64,000 bases of DNA. Source: DASVBE01 sp963770375. GTDB taxonomy: Bacteria > Actinomycetota > Actinomycetes > Streptosporangiales > Streptosporangiaceae. Positions 8,502 through 17,153 of this stretch are shown piece after piece. Each line of letters starts with the position of its first letter. Positions within the stretch are counted from its first letter, which is position 1. Below the pieces are notes generated by a model, which saw nothing but the letters and a program-made list of their open reading frames with translations, was not told the origin of the DNA and made no database searches. The DNA is taken from positions 1 to 64,000 of the forward strand of contig CAVYPM010000008.1 in assembly GCA_963770375.1 (NCBI GenBank). The letters are read 5' to 3'. Made by a program: the position numbers and the translations under genes.

Positions 8502-9521
8502 TCAGGGGTGCGGGCCATAGAACTCCGGCCGGTCCGGCAGGGCCACCGCAGTTCGCTCCCCGCTGCGCAGCGCGGCCAGGCAGGCCTCCGCCACCGCGGT
8601 CGCCGCGACGCCGTCCCAGCTGCTCGGCCCGCGCGGCGCCCCGGCCGCCAGCGCGCTGAGCCAGTCCTGGAACTCGGCGTCGAAGGCCCGGCCGAACCGT
8701 TCCCGCCAGTCCTCGGGCACCGGCCAGGACCGCCGGCCGACGACGCTGACCACCACCCCGCCGTGGTCGCCGAGCGCGACCGTGCCGTGCTCGCCGACGA
8801 CCTCGCCGCGGATGTCGTAGCCGTAGGTGGCGTTGACGAACACCTCGACGTCGACCAGGATCCCGCTGGCCGTCTCCAGCAGCACGATCAGCGGGTCGTG
8901 CAGGCTGTCGCTGCCCTTGCTGCTGCGCCGCGGCTTCAGGATGGCGGTGGCCACGATCTCCTCGCCGAACAGCCAGCGGACCAGGTCGATCTCGTGGATG
9001 GCCGAGTCGCTGATGATCGACTCGGTGGTGAAGGCGTACGGCGGCACCGAGGCGTTGCGGTGCGTGCAGTGCATCAGCAGCGGGGTGCCGATCGCGCCGT
9101 CGTCCACCGCGGCCTTCAGCGCCCGGTAGCCGGCGTCGTACCGGCGCATGAAGCCGACCTGGACCAGCCGCCGGCCGGCCGCCACCTCGGCCTTCATGAT
9201 CGCCTCACCGTCGGCGTGCGTGGTGGCCAGCGGCTTCTCGCAGAACACCGGCTTGCCCGCGTCGATCGCGGTCAGCACGTGCTCGGCGTGGGTCTGCGCC
9301 CAGGAGGTGACCAGCACCGCGTCCACGGCAGGGTCGGCGATCAGGTCCCGGCCTGACGGGTGCACGGTGACCCCGGTCAGCGCGGCCGCGGCCGACGCGG
9401 CCCGGGCCGCGTCCACGTCGGTCACCGCGGTGACCGCACCGCCGGACACCACCTGGGTGATCCGCCGGATGTGATCCTGGCCGATCATGCCGGTGCCGAT
9501 CACCCCCACCCGGACCGTCAT
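8502..9521 (-). CDS. iolG: Gfo/Idh/MocA oxidoreductase, probable inositol 2-dehydrogenase
   Basis: A 339-residue NAD-dependent dehydrogenase, most likely myo-inositol 2-dehydrogenase, which makes 2-keto-myo-inositol, the first step of inositol catabolism. It has the N-terminal Rossmann motif (GVIGTGMIGQDH), the EKP motif (CEKPLATT) and the catalytic D/H segment (SAIHEIDLVRW). Its length is normal. The ATG is preceded by GGAGGG. It lies 54 bp after iolD, and that context drives the IolG assignment over other Gfo/Idh activities. Confidence 0.88.
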   Translation of the reverse strand: MTVRVGVIGTGMIGQDHIRRITQVVSGGAVTAVTDVDAARAASAAAALTGVTVHPSGRDLIADPAVDAVLVTSWAQTHAEHVLTAIDAGKPVFCEKPLATTHADGEAIMKAEVAAGRRLVQVGFMRRYDAGYRALKAAVDDGAIGTPLLMHCTHRNASVPPYAFTTESIISDSAIHEIDLVRWLFGEEIVATAILKPRRSSKGSDSLHDPLIVLLETASGILVDVEVFVNATYGYDIRGEVVGEHGTVALGDHGGVVVSVVGRRSWPVPEDWRERFGRAFDAEFQDWLSALAAGAPRGPSSWDGVAATAVAEACLAALRSGERTAVALPDRPEFYGPHP

Positions 9522-9575
9522 GGCTGCCCTCCTTGCTCCGCGCCGATGCCGAGCCCGCGCAGACCGGTCAGGGGT

Positions 9576-11453
9576 TCAGAGGTACGGACGCTGGCCACCC
9601 TTGGCGGCCTGGTAGGCGGCGTGCGCCTGCCGGGTGCTGTCCAGCGCGGCGGTCTGTGCCACCGGCACGTCCCACCAGGCGCCGGACGACGGGGCGGGGG
9701 CCAGCGGGTCGGTCTCGATGTGCACCACGGTGGTGACCGGGGCCGCCCTGGCCCGCTTGAGGCAGTCCCGCAGTTCCGGCACGGTCCGGGCGCGCAGCAC
9801 GTCGGCGCCCAGGCTGGCCGCGTTGGCGGCCAGGTCGACGGGCAGCAGGTCGCCGTCGAGCAGCCCGGTCTGCGGGTTCCGGTAGCGGTAGGCGGTGCCG
9901 AACCGCTGCGAGCCGACCGACTCGGACAGCGAGCCGATCGACGCGAAGCCGTGGTTCTGCACGATGACGATGACGAGCTTGATGCGCTCGGCGATGGCGG
10001 TGACGATCTCCTGCGCCATCATCAGGTAGGACCCGTCGCCGACCAGCACGAACACCTCGCGGCTGGGGTCGGCCAGCTTGGCTCCCAGCCCGCCGGCGAT
10101 CTCGTAGCCCATGCACGAGTAGCCGTACTCGACGTGGTACGCCTTCGGGTCCCTGGCCCGCCACAGCCGCTGCAGGTCGCCGGGCATGCTGCCGGCCGCC
10201 TGCACGACCACGTCCCGGTCCCCGGCGAACTCGTTCAGCGCGCCGATCACCTCGGTCTGCCCGGGCTTCGGCTGGTGGCCCAGGTGGTAGGCCCGGTCCA
10301 CCTGCTGCTGCCAGGCGGCGGACAGCTCGCGGGCCCGGGTCTGGTACGCCTCGGCGGTGCGGTAGCCGTCCAGCGCGCCCTTGAGCGCCTCGAGACCGGC
10401 CCGGGCGTCGGCCACCAGCGCCGTCGCGGCGTGCTTGCCGGCGTCGAAGCCGGTCACGTTCAGGTTGACGAACCGGACCTGCGGGTCCGCGAACACGGTC
10501 CGCGACGCGGTGGTGAAGTCGCTGTACCTGGTGCCCACGCCGAGCACCACGTCGGCGTCGGCGGCCAGCGCGTTCGCGGCCGGCGAGCCGGTCGCGCCGA
10601 CGCCGCCCACCGACAGCGGGTGATCCCAGGCCAGCGCCCCCTTGCCGGCCTGGGTGTCGGCCACCGGGATGCCGGTGGCCTCGGCCAGCTCCCGCAGCGC
10701 CGCGCTGGCCTCGGCGTAGATCACGCCGCCGCCGGCCACGATCAGCGGCCGCCGGGCGGACTTCAGCACGGCCGCGGCCCGGTGCAGCGCGGCCGGCTCG
10801 GGCATCGGCCGGGCCACGTGCCAGACCCGCTCGGCGAACAGCTCCTCGGGCCAGTCGTGCGCCTCGGCCTGCACGTCCTGCGGCAGGGCCAGGGTGACCG
10901 CGCCGGCTTCGGCCGGGTCGGTGAGCACCCGCATCGCGGCCAGCAGCGCGGACGGCAGCTGCTCGGGGCGGTTGATCCGGTCCCAGTACCGCGACACCGG
11001 CTTGAACGCGTCGTTGACCGACACGTCGAAGGACCGCGGGTCCTCGAGCTCCTGGAGCAGCGGGCTGGCCGCCCGGGTGGCGAAGTAGTCGCTGGGCAGC
11101 AGCAGCACCGGGATGCGGTTGATGGTGGCCAGCGCCGCCCCGGTGACCATGTTCGTCGAGCCGGGGCCGATCGACGCGGTGCAGGCCAGCGCCTGCAGCC
11201 GGTTCCGCATCCGGGCGAACCCGACCGCGGCGTGCACCATCGCCTGCTCGTTGCGGGCCAGGTAGTAGGGCAGGTCCGCGGACCCGGTGACGTGCGCCTC
11301 GAGCAGGGCCTGGCCGACGCCGGCCACGTTGCCGTGGCCGAAGATGCCGAAGCAGCCGGGGATCAGCCGCTGCACCTGGCCGTCCCGCTCGCTGTGCTGG
11401 GCCGCCAGGAACCGGACCAGGGCCTGCGCCACGGTCAGCCGCACGGTTGCCAC
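9576..11453 (-). CDS. iolD: 3D-(3,5/4)-trihydroxycyclohexane-1,2-dione acylhydrolase
   Basis: A 625-residue thiamine-diphosphate enzyme that opens the trihydroxycyclohexanedione ring to 5-deoxyglucuronate. The three domains of the ThDP family are evident. The C-terminal cofactor motif reads GDGSYLMM, ending at QNHG about 30 residues later. The N-terminal part includes the conserved FGHGNVAG segment and the ACTASIGPGSTNM block. It starts at GTG three bases after the iolB stop, with GGAGG inside iolB, so translation is probably coupled. The gene is intact and full length. Confidence 0.95.
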   Translation of the reverse strand: MATVRLTVAQALVRFLAAQHSERDGQVQRLIPGCFGIFGHGNVAGVGQALLEAHVTGSADLPYYLARNEQAMVHAAVGFARMRNRLQALACTASIGPGSTNMVTGAALATINRIPVLLLPSDYFATRAASPLLQELEDPRSFDVSVNDAFKPVSRYWDRINRPEQLPSALLAAMRVLTDPAEAGAVTLALPQDVQAEAHDWPEELFAERVWHVARPMPEPAALHRAAAVLKSARRPLIVAGGGVIYAEASAALRELAEATGIPVADTQAGKGALAWDHPLSVGGVGATGSPAANALAADADVVLGVGTRYSDFTTASRTVFADPQVRFVNLNVTGFDAGKHAATALVADARAGLEALKGALDGYRTAEAYQTRARELSAAWQQQVDRAYHLGHQPKPGQTEVIGALNEFAGDRDVVVQAAGSMPGDLQRLWRARDPKAYHVEYGYSCMGYEIAGGLGAKLADPSREVFVLVGDGSYLMMAQEIVTAIAERIKLVIVIVQNHGFASIGSLSESVGSQRFGTAYRYRNPQTGLLDGDLLPVDLAANAASLGADVLRARTVPELRDCLKRARAAPVTTVVHIETDPLAPAPSSGAWWDVPVAQTAALDSTRQAHAAYQAAKGGQRPYL

Positions 11454-11456
11454 TGC

Positions 11457-12321
11457 TCAGCCCTCCGGGGCGGCGGCCGAGGTCAGCGGCAGCCGCGGGT
11501 CGATGTGCTGGCCGGCCCAGGTGCCGGCCACCCAGTCGTGCGCCGGGTCGAAGCAGACCTGCCAGGCCCGTCCGGGGGCCGGGCCGGCCATCACGTTCAG
11601 GTAGTAGAGGTGGTAGCCGGGCGGGGCCATCGACGGCCCGTGCCAGCCGTGCGGGATCAGCACCACGTCGCCGGTGCGCACCTCGGCCAGCACGTCGATC
11701 GGCCGGTCCGCGGTGCCGTACACGCGCTGGTAGCCGACGCCCTGGGACTCGAAGTAGTAGATCTCCTCCAGCTCGGACTCGCCGTCCCGCTGCTCGTCGT
11801 GCTTGTGCGGCGGGTAGGACGACCAGTTCCCGGCCGGGGTGAGCACCTCGACCGCGATGAGCTTGTCGCACTCGAACGCGTCGGCCGAGCAGAAGTTGTT
11901 GACCTGGCGGCTGGCCTGGCCCGCGCCGCGCAGCTCGACCGGCACCTCCGCGGCGGGCCCGTACCGGGCCGGCAGGCGGCGGGTGCACCGGGCGGCGGGC
12001 ACCGCGAACACGCCGCCGCTGGCCGAGCTGACCGTCACCGTGGCGTCCCTGGGCACGTAGGCGAAGTCGCTGACCCCGGAGAACACGTCCGCCCGGCCGG
12101 CCAGCTCGAACTCCTCGCCGTCGCAGGCCACCCGGGCCGACCCGCGCAGCGGCAGCACCACGAGCTCGTCCTGGCCGCTGGCCCAGGTGTGCGAGCCGCC
12201 CGGCGGCAGGTCGAGCAGGCGCAGCCCGCTGTACCCCCAGCCGGCCGACTCGGGGGTCACGACCAGCGAGAACGGGCCGGCCCCAGTGGACCCAGCGGGC
12301 AGGTACAGCTGTGTCGTCCAT
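11457..12321 (-). CDS. iolB: 5-deoxy-glucuronate isomerase, with a probable frameshift near its start
   Basis: A cupin-fold isomerase converting 5-deoxyglucuronate to 2-deoxy-5-keto-gluconate. From the GTG at 12260 it is uninterrupted (267 residues), with metal-site patches HKHDE and PHGWHG. The family's usual N-terminal segment is present just upstream in the same frame (LYLPAGSTGAGPFSL) but has no start codon of its own. An ATG at 12321, eight bases after the preceding stop and behind GATGAG, is one base out of frame. Removing one base near 12309 joins them into a normal N-terminus. Either there is a one-base insertion or the GTG at 12260 is used and about 15 residues are lost. Confidence 0.88.
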
Positions 12322-12329
12322 GCTTCTCA

Positions 12330-13208
12330 TCATCCCCGCAGCAGGCCGACCGCGGTGTCCACGGCCGCCGCGACGTCGTCGTCGGGCGGGAACAGCAGCG
12401 CCCGGCCGACCACCAGGCCGCGGACCGAGGGCAACGCCAGGGCCTTGCGCCAGCGGCCGAACGCCGCGTCCTGGTCGGCGCTGACCTCGCCGCCGAGCAG
12501 CAGCGCGGGCAGCGTGGAGGCGGCCAGCACCCGCTCCATGTCGTCCACCACCGGGATCTTGAGCCAGGTGTAGGCGGACGTGGTGCCGAGCCCGGAGGCG
12601 ACCGTGATCGACCGGATCACGGCGTCGGCGGACAGGTCGTTGCGGACCCGCCCGTCGACCCGGTGGGAGATGAACGGCTCGACCATCGCCATCAGGCCGC
12701 GGGCGGCCAGCTCGCTGACCGCGCGGGCGCAGGCCTGCATGGTCGCCGCGGTGGCCGGGTCGCCGGGGTCGATGCGCAGCAGCATCTTGCCGCCGTCCAG
12801 GCCCATCTGCGCGATCGAGGCCGCGTCGTAGCCGGTGAACCGGTCGTCGATCTCGAACACGGTCCCGGCCAGGCCGCCCCGGTTCATCGAGCCGATCACC
12901 ACCTTCTCGTCCAGCGCGCCGAGCAGCAGCAGGTCCTCGACGATGTCCGCGGTGCCCAGCACGCCGTCCACGCCGGGCCGGGCCAGCGCCACGCACAGCC
13001 GCTCCAGCAGCTCGGCCCGGTCGGCCATGGCCATCGGCCGGTCGCCGACCCGCAGCGCGCCGCGGGCCGGGTGATCGGCCGCGATGATGAACAGCTGGTC
13101 GTCGCCGCCGAGCAGGGACGCGCGGCGGAGCCGCTGCCCAGCCCGCTCGGCGATCGCGTCCGGCCGCCGGGTGCGCACCTCGAGGATGTCCCGCAGCCGG
13201 TCACGCAC
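12330..13208 (-). CDS. class I aldolase-like (beta/alpha)8 protein of inositol clusters
   Basis: A 292-residue TIM-barrel protein of the type that sits beside iolC and iolB in corynebacterial and other actinobacterial inositol clusters (the Cgl0158-like family). Position and fold suggest it cleaves 2-deoxy-5-keto-gluconate 6-phosphate to dihydroxyacetone phosphate and malonate semialdehyde, the IolJ reaction. This is inferred, not proven. The barrel start reads FIIAADHPARG, and the candidate Schiff-base Lys lies in YTWLKIPVV. The start overlaps the end of iolC by eight bases. Confidence 0.8.
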   Translation of the reverse strand: MRDRLRDILEVRTRRPDAIAERAGQRLRRASLLGGDDQLFIIAADHPARGALRVGDRPMAMADRAELLERLCVALARPGVDGVLGTADIVEDLLLLGALDEKVVIGSMNRGGLAGTVFEIDDRFTGYDAASIAQMGLDGGKMLLRIDPGDPATAATMQACARAVSELAARGLMAMVEPFISHRVDGRVRNDLSADAVIRSITVASGLGTTSAYTWLKIPVVDDMERVLAASTLPALLLGGEVSADQDAAFGRWRKALALPSVRGLVVGRALLFPPDDDVAAAVDTAVGLLRG

Positions 13209-14214
13209 GGCGGCCCTCCAGCGCCGCCTCGACCTCGGCCGCCGTGGGCATCGCGTCGGAGCAGGCCACCCGGCCCGCGACGATGGCCCCGGCCGCGTTG
13301 GCGAACCGCATGATCTGCTCGGCCGGCCAGCGCGCCAGCAGCCCGTGGCACAGCGCGCCGCCGAACGCGTCGCCTGCGCCGAGGCCGTTGACCACCTCGA
13401 CCGGCATGGGCGGGACCTCGACGGCCACGGTCCCGTCGTGCGCCAGCACGCCCTTGGGGCCCTGCTTGACCACGGCCAGCTCCACCCCGAAGGCGTGCAG
13501 CGCGGCGGCCGCGGCCAGCGGCTCGCGCTCGCCCACCGCGGTGTCGCACTCGTCCAGGTTGCCCACCGCCACGGTGACCAGCGGCAGCGCCCGCTGGATC
13601 TGCTCCCTGGCGGCCTCCCGCGAGGCCCAGAACATCGGCCGGTAGTCCAGGTCCAGCACGGTGATGCCGCGTCTGGCCCGGGCCGCCAGGGCCTCCAGGG
13701 TCGCGGTCCGGCTCGGCTCCTCGCTCAGCCCGGTGCCGGTCACCCAGAACACGCCCGCGGCCTCGATCGCGGCCAGGTCCAGCTCGCTGGCGCGGATCTG
13801 CAGGTCCGGCGCGGTCGGCCGGCGGTAGAAGTACAGCGGGAAGTCGTCCGGCGGGAAGATCTCGCAGAACGTGACCGGGGTGGGCAGCTCCGGCACCGCG
13901 GTGACGTACCGGTCGTCGACCTGGTAGCCGCGCAGCGCCCGGTGCAGGAACCGGCCGAACGGGTCGTCCCCGGTCCGGGTGATGACCGCGGTGCGCCGCC
14001 CGTAACGAGCGGCGGCCACGGCCACGTTGCTGGCGCTGCCGCCGAGCCACTTGCCGAACGAGGTGACGTCCTCCAGGCCCACGCCGGTCTGCAGCGGGTA
14101 CAGGTCCACGCCGATCCGGCCCATGGTCAGCACCTCGAAGGCCCCGTCGCCGAGGTCGCTGCCCGCAGATCCGCCCAGCACAGATCGACCAAGCACGGGG
14201 GGTCCGGCCTGCAT
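13201..14214 (-). CDS. iolC: 5-dehydro-2-deoxygluconokinase
   Basis: A 337-residue PfkB-family sugar kinase that phosphorylates 2-deoxy-5-keto-gluconate. The N-terminal region has MGRIGVDLYPLQTG and the GGSASNVAVA signature. The C-terminal ATP and catalytic motif is NGLGAGDAFGGAL, where the Asp is the catalytic base. I use the ATG at 14214, preceded by AGGAGG at ideal spacing. The frame is open further upstream, but that part reads as antisense of the GntR gene. It is the promoter-proximal gene of the inositol operon and is divergent from the GntR regulator. Confidence 0.93.
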   Translation of the reverse strand: MQAGPPVLGRSVLGGSAGSDLGDGAFEVLTMGRIGVDLYPLQTGVGLEDVTSFGKWLGGSASNVAVAAARYGRRTAVITRTGDDPFGRFLHRALRGYQVDDRYVTAVPELPTPVTFCEIFPPDDFPLYFYRRPTAPDLQIRASELDLAAIEAAGVFWVTGTGLSEEPSRTATLEALAARARRGITVLDLDYRPMFWASREAAREQIQRALPLVTVAVGNLDECDTAVGEREPLAAAAALHAFGVELAVVKQGPKGVLAHDGTVAVEVPPMPVEVVNGLGAGDAFGGALCHGLLARWPAEQIMRFANAAGAIVAGRVACSDAMPTAAEVEAALEGRRA

Positions 14215-14323
14215 CGTTGTGGCCTCCTGGTGGTTCCAGCCCGCCAGTGCTCGGCAGCGGTGCGGTCGGGGTAATCCAGCTGTGCTGTCTTTGTACGCCG
14301 GCGGTCCGGCACGGTCAAGAGTT

Positions 14324-14333
14324 TGTCCGGACA
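14324..14333. promoter_or_regulatory. 10-bp palindrome upstream of iolC
   Basis: TGTCCGGACA is a perfect palindrome in the divergent iolC/GntR region, about 110 bp upstream of the iolC start. Its position suits an operator for the divergent regulator, but a single short palindrome in GC-rich DNA is weak evidence. Confidence 0.35.
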
Positions 14334-14338
14334 TATTT

Positions 14339-14366
14339 ACGTCTGCATCTGTTATCAGGCAGACGT
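14339..14366. promoter_or_regulatory. putative GntR operator between iolC and the regulator gene
   Basis: Perfect 8-bp inverted arms ACGTCTGC (14339-14346) and GCAGACGT (14359-14366) flank a 12-bp AT-richer spacer. The dyad lies between the divergent iolC and GntR genes in a locally low-GC patch, where both promoters should sit. The best reading is the GntR protein's own operator controlling both directions, probably relieved by an inositol catabolite. Confidence 0.55.
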
Positions 14367-14416
14367 GGAGATGTAATACTGAGGGAGACCTCGCGGTGGC
14401 CGCTGGGGAGGGTGCC

Positions 14417-15157
14417 GTGGACCACGACGTGCCCATCCGGGTCGACCGGAGCAGCCCGGTCCCGCTGTATTTCCAGGTCGCCCAGCATCTCGAGCAGCTC
14501 ATCGAGTCCGGCGAGCTGGCTGCCGGGTCCCGGCTCGAGAACGAGATCGACCTGGCCGACCGGCTCGGCCTGTCCCGGCCGACCATGCGCAAGGCCATCG
14601 GCTACCTGGTGGACCGCGGCCTGCTGGTCCGCAAGCGCGGCGTCGGCACCCAGGTCGTGCACGCCAAGGTCCGCCGCCAGATCGAGCTCACGAGCCTGTA
14701 CGACGACCTGGCCAAGACCCGCCGGGATCCGTCCACCACCGTGGTCAGCTTCAGCCGCCTGCCCGCCTCCGGGGCCGTCGCGCTGGACCTGGGCCTGGCC
14801 GAGGGCACCGAGGTCTACGCGTTCGAGCGGCTGCGCTGCGCGGACGGCGAGCCGCTGGCGCTGATGCGCAACCACGTCCCGGCCGGCCTGCTCCCGCTGA
14901 CCGCCGACGGCCTGGAACGGCAGGGCCTGTACAACCTGCTCCGGGCCAGCGGCATCACGCTGCGCATCGCGAAGCAGTCGATCGGCGCCCGGGCCGCAAC
15001 CGCGGCCGAGGCCCGGGCGCTCGCCGAGAGCAAGTCCGCGCCGCTGCTGACCATGGAGCGGACTGCGTACGACGATCAGGGGCGGGCCGTCGAGCACGGC
15101 AGCCATCTCTACCGGGCCTCGCGGTACAGCTTCGACCTGACCCTCACCGGCTGGTGA
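14417..15157 (+). CDS. GntR-family transcriptional regulator with UTRA effector domain
   Basis: A 246-residue repressor-type protein. Residues 5-80 form the GntR winged helix (VPLYFQVAQHLEQLIESGEL, then LADRLGLSRPTMRKA). The remainder is a UTRA/UbiC-like effector-binding domain ending in the usual SRYSFDLTL motif. The start is uncertain between GTG 14417, behind GGGGAGGG, and GTG 14396, behind GAGGGAG, seven codons earlier. Divergent from iolC with an inverted repeat between them, it most likely controls inositol catabolism in the manner of actinobacterial IolR proteins. Confidence 0.9.
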   Translation: MDHDVPIRVDRSSPVPLYFQVAQHLEQLIESGELAAGSRLENEIDLADRLGLSRPTMRKAIGYLVDRGLLVRKRGVGTQVVHAKVRRQIELTSLYDDLAKTRRDPSTTVVSFSRLPASGAVALDLGLAEGTEVYAFERLRCADGEPLALMRNHVPAGLLPLTADGLERQGLYNLLRASGITLRIAKQSIGARAATAAEARALAESKSAPLLTMERTAYDDQGRAVEHGSHLYRASRYSFDLTLTGW

Positions 15158-15221
15158 TCAGCCCGGGCGGGCGGGGCCAGCCGGCCCGGAAGCGTACGAA
15201 AACTCATACGTCCGCCTTAAC

Positions 15222-15446
15222 ACCGCCCCGGGTGGACGCTGGCGCCGCGCTGCTGTCGGCGTAGGAACGGCCGTCATCGAGGGCCTTAAAGCAGAGGCTG
15301 CGGCGCTGGGCATCCCCGTCGACCTCGACGTCGAGAAGGACAACCCCGGCGCCCGCAAGCTGTATGACCATCTCGGATTCATCCAGGTGGGCGAGACCGA
15401 ACAGGAGTACAAGCTCCGCTGGGACCCGCCGGCCGGCGGCGGCTGA
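15222..15446 (+). pseudogene. C-terminal remnant of a GNAT N-acetyltransferase
   Basis: One forward frame ending at TGA 15444-15446 encodes the acetyl-CoA-binding half of a GNAT enzyme: GVGTAVIEGLKAEA, then DLDVEKDNPGARKLYDHLGF, with a YKLRW end. The N-terminal half (strands 1-4) and any start codon are missing; upstream is the GntR stop and unrelated sequence. About 70 residues remain of a family that normally has about 150 or more. It is a truncated relic marking a deletion or rearrangement between the inositol locus and the P450. Confidence 0.7.
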
Positions 15447-15519
15447 GGAGCCTGTTAGTACGGGACCTCGGTGTTCATCAGGCGATGTTTTAGCTGGGCC
15501 CAGAGGGGCATTGGGGTGC

Positions 15520-15577
15520 GCGGTCCGCAGGTTGCGCGCGGAATCCCTGACCGCTAGCTCACTGGCCTGCGGACCGC
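15520..15577. repeat. 12-bp perfect inverted repeat upstream of the P450 3' end
   Basis: GCGGTCCGCAGG (15520-15531) and CCTGCGGACCGC (15566-15577) are exact reverse complements with a 34-bp spacer. They lie in the gap between the GNAT relic and the convergent P450 gene. The spacer is longer than a normal terminator loop, so they could instead be an operator pair or the ends of a small vanished element. No T-tract follows. Confidence 0.6.
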
Positions 15578-15657
15578 TTATCTGCGAGCGGCACCGACCA
15601 CAAGCACGACCACACCAGCGCCGTAACGGCGGGCGGCGGGTCGCGGTGGGTGCGCCG

Positions 15658-17094
15658 CTAGGCAGGCGCCGTGACGGCAGCGCGGTGCCGCAGGCGCATC
15701 GGGAGGCGCCGGCCGGGCCGCAGGGTGACCTGGGCGAGTGGCAGCGGCATCCCGCTGGCGGTGAGCTCAGGCTGGTAGCGGCGCATGATCGTGGCCAGCA
15801 CGAGGGTGACCTCCAGCTCGGCGAACGCCGACCCGATGCAGGCCCGGCGGCCGCCGCCGAACGGGATGTAGGCGTACCGGTGCCGGGTGGCCGGGTCGCC
15901 GTGCCCGCCGGGCAGGAACCGGCCCGGATCGAAGGCCGCCGGGTTCGGCCAGAACTCCGGGTGCCGCTGGATGAGGTAGGGCGAGATCGCGACCGTGCTG
16001 CGGGCCGGGATGGGAACCCCGGCCGCGTCGTTGCCGCGGACCGCGTCCCGCTCGATCGTCCAGGCTGGCGGGTAGAGGCGGAGCGCCTCGGCGACCACGG
16101 CGCGCGTCCACGGCAGCTGGGGCGCGTCGGCGGCCTCCGGCTCCCGGTCGCCGAGAACGGTGTCCAGTTCCCCGGTCAGACGGCAGCGCGCGGCCGGGTA
16201 CGCGGAAAGCAGGGCCAGCGCCCAGCCCAGCGTGTTCGCGCTGGTCTCATACCCGGCGAGAAGGAAAGTGGCCAGCTCATCCCGGATCTCAGCGTCGGTC
16301 AGCGGCATGCCGTCCTCATCCCGCGCCGCCAGCAGAATGCCCAGCAGATCATGAGAGGCCCGTTGCGCGACGGCGCCGTTCGCGCCAGCGGGCGCCGGGG
16401 CCGCGTCGGCGGCCGCGCGGCGGGCCGCGATCAGGCGGTGGGCGATCCCGTCGACGCCCTCGGGGGTCCGGGCAATGCGGTGGATGGCGGTGCCCAGCAT
16501 CCTGGTGGACCGCGGTCCCCAGCGGATGGGCAGAAGTGTCGCCGCGATGGCGACCCGCTGCCCGGTGCTCATCGACCGGCGGATCTCCTCGGCGTCGCCG
16601 GTCAGGTCCGCGCCGAACAGCGCCCGCCCGGCGATCTCCAGGGACAGCGCGCTCATCTCCTGGGCCGCGTCCACCATGGCCCCGTCCGGCAGCCGGTCCC
16701 ACCGCTGCACCAGCCGCCGGGCCGCGACGGTCATGTGCGGCCCGAACCCCATCACGTCCCGGCGGGAGAACACCGGCTGAATCAGCCGGCGGTGCCGCCG
16801 CCACACCTCACCCTCGCTGGTCAGCAGCCCGTTACCGACCATCGCCCGCAACGGCCGGTAAGTGAACGCCTTGACGTAACCGTCCTGCCCGGTCGCCAGC
16901 ACTTGCTCCGCGTGCTCCGGCCGGCTCAGCAGGTAAAACGCGCGCTTCGGTGCCAACGGCATCCGCACCGCCTCGCCGTACCGGCCCACGAGCCGCAGGT
17001 AGGTCCCCAGCGGATCCCGGACCAGGCCCGCCAGCACCCGGGCCACATCCCGCCCGGCCGGTCCCGGCACCTTCCCTAAGGTCTGCTCACCCAT
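15658..17094 (-). CDS. cytochrome P450
   Basis: A soluble P450 of about 478 residues, long for a bacterial class I enzyme and closer in layout to the CYP4/CYP102-like fatty-acid or terpenoid hydroxylases. The I-helix oxygen motif is AGYETSANT, the K-helix ExxR is EALRLYPPAW, and the haem loop is FGGGRRACIG with the Cys ligand near residue 419. No reductase or ferredoxin is fused or adjacent, so redox partners must be elsewhere. The ATG at 17094 follows GGTGA at five bases; a GTG at 17103 is the alternative. The substrate is unknown. Confidence 0.92.
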   Translation of the reverse strand: MGEQTLGKVPGPAGRDVARVLAGLVRDPLGTYLRLVGRYGEAVRMPLAPKRAFYLLSRPEHAEQVLATGQDGYVKAFTYRPLRAMVGNGLLTSEGEVWRRHRRLIQPVFSRRDVMGFGPHMTVAARRLVQRWDRLPDGAMVDAAQEMSALSLEIAGRALFGADLTGDAEEIRRSMSTGQRVAIAATLLPIRWGPRSTRMLGTAIHRIARTPEGVDGIAHRLIAARRAAADAAPAPAGANGAVAQRASHDLLGILLAARDEDGMPLTDAEIRDELATFLLAGYETSANTLGWALALLSAYPAARCRLTGELDTVLGDREPEAADAPQLPWTRAVVAEALRLYPPAWTIERDAVRGNDAAGVPIPARSTVAISPYLIQRHPEFWPNPAAFDPGRFLPGGHGDPATRHRYAYIPFGGGRRACIGSAFAELEVTLVLATIMRRYQPELTASGMPLPLAQVTLRPGRRLPMRLRHRAAVTAPA

Positions 17095-17153
17095 CGAGGT
17101 CACCCGCCCAGCGTGTGCGCTGCTATCGCGTACTTCCGATTCTCCCGCCGCCG

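Noticed and set aside
9360..13313. Long forward open frame opposite the inositol genes
   Set aside because: Same compositional signature of an antisense shadow; iolG, iolD, iolB and iolC on the other strand have clear motifs and ribosome binding sites.
14214..14598. N-terminal extension of IolC to 14598
   Set aside because: The extra residues are antisense of the GntR gene and the divergent promoter; the ATG at 14214 has an ideal ribosome binding site.
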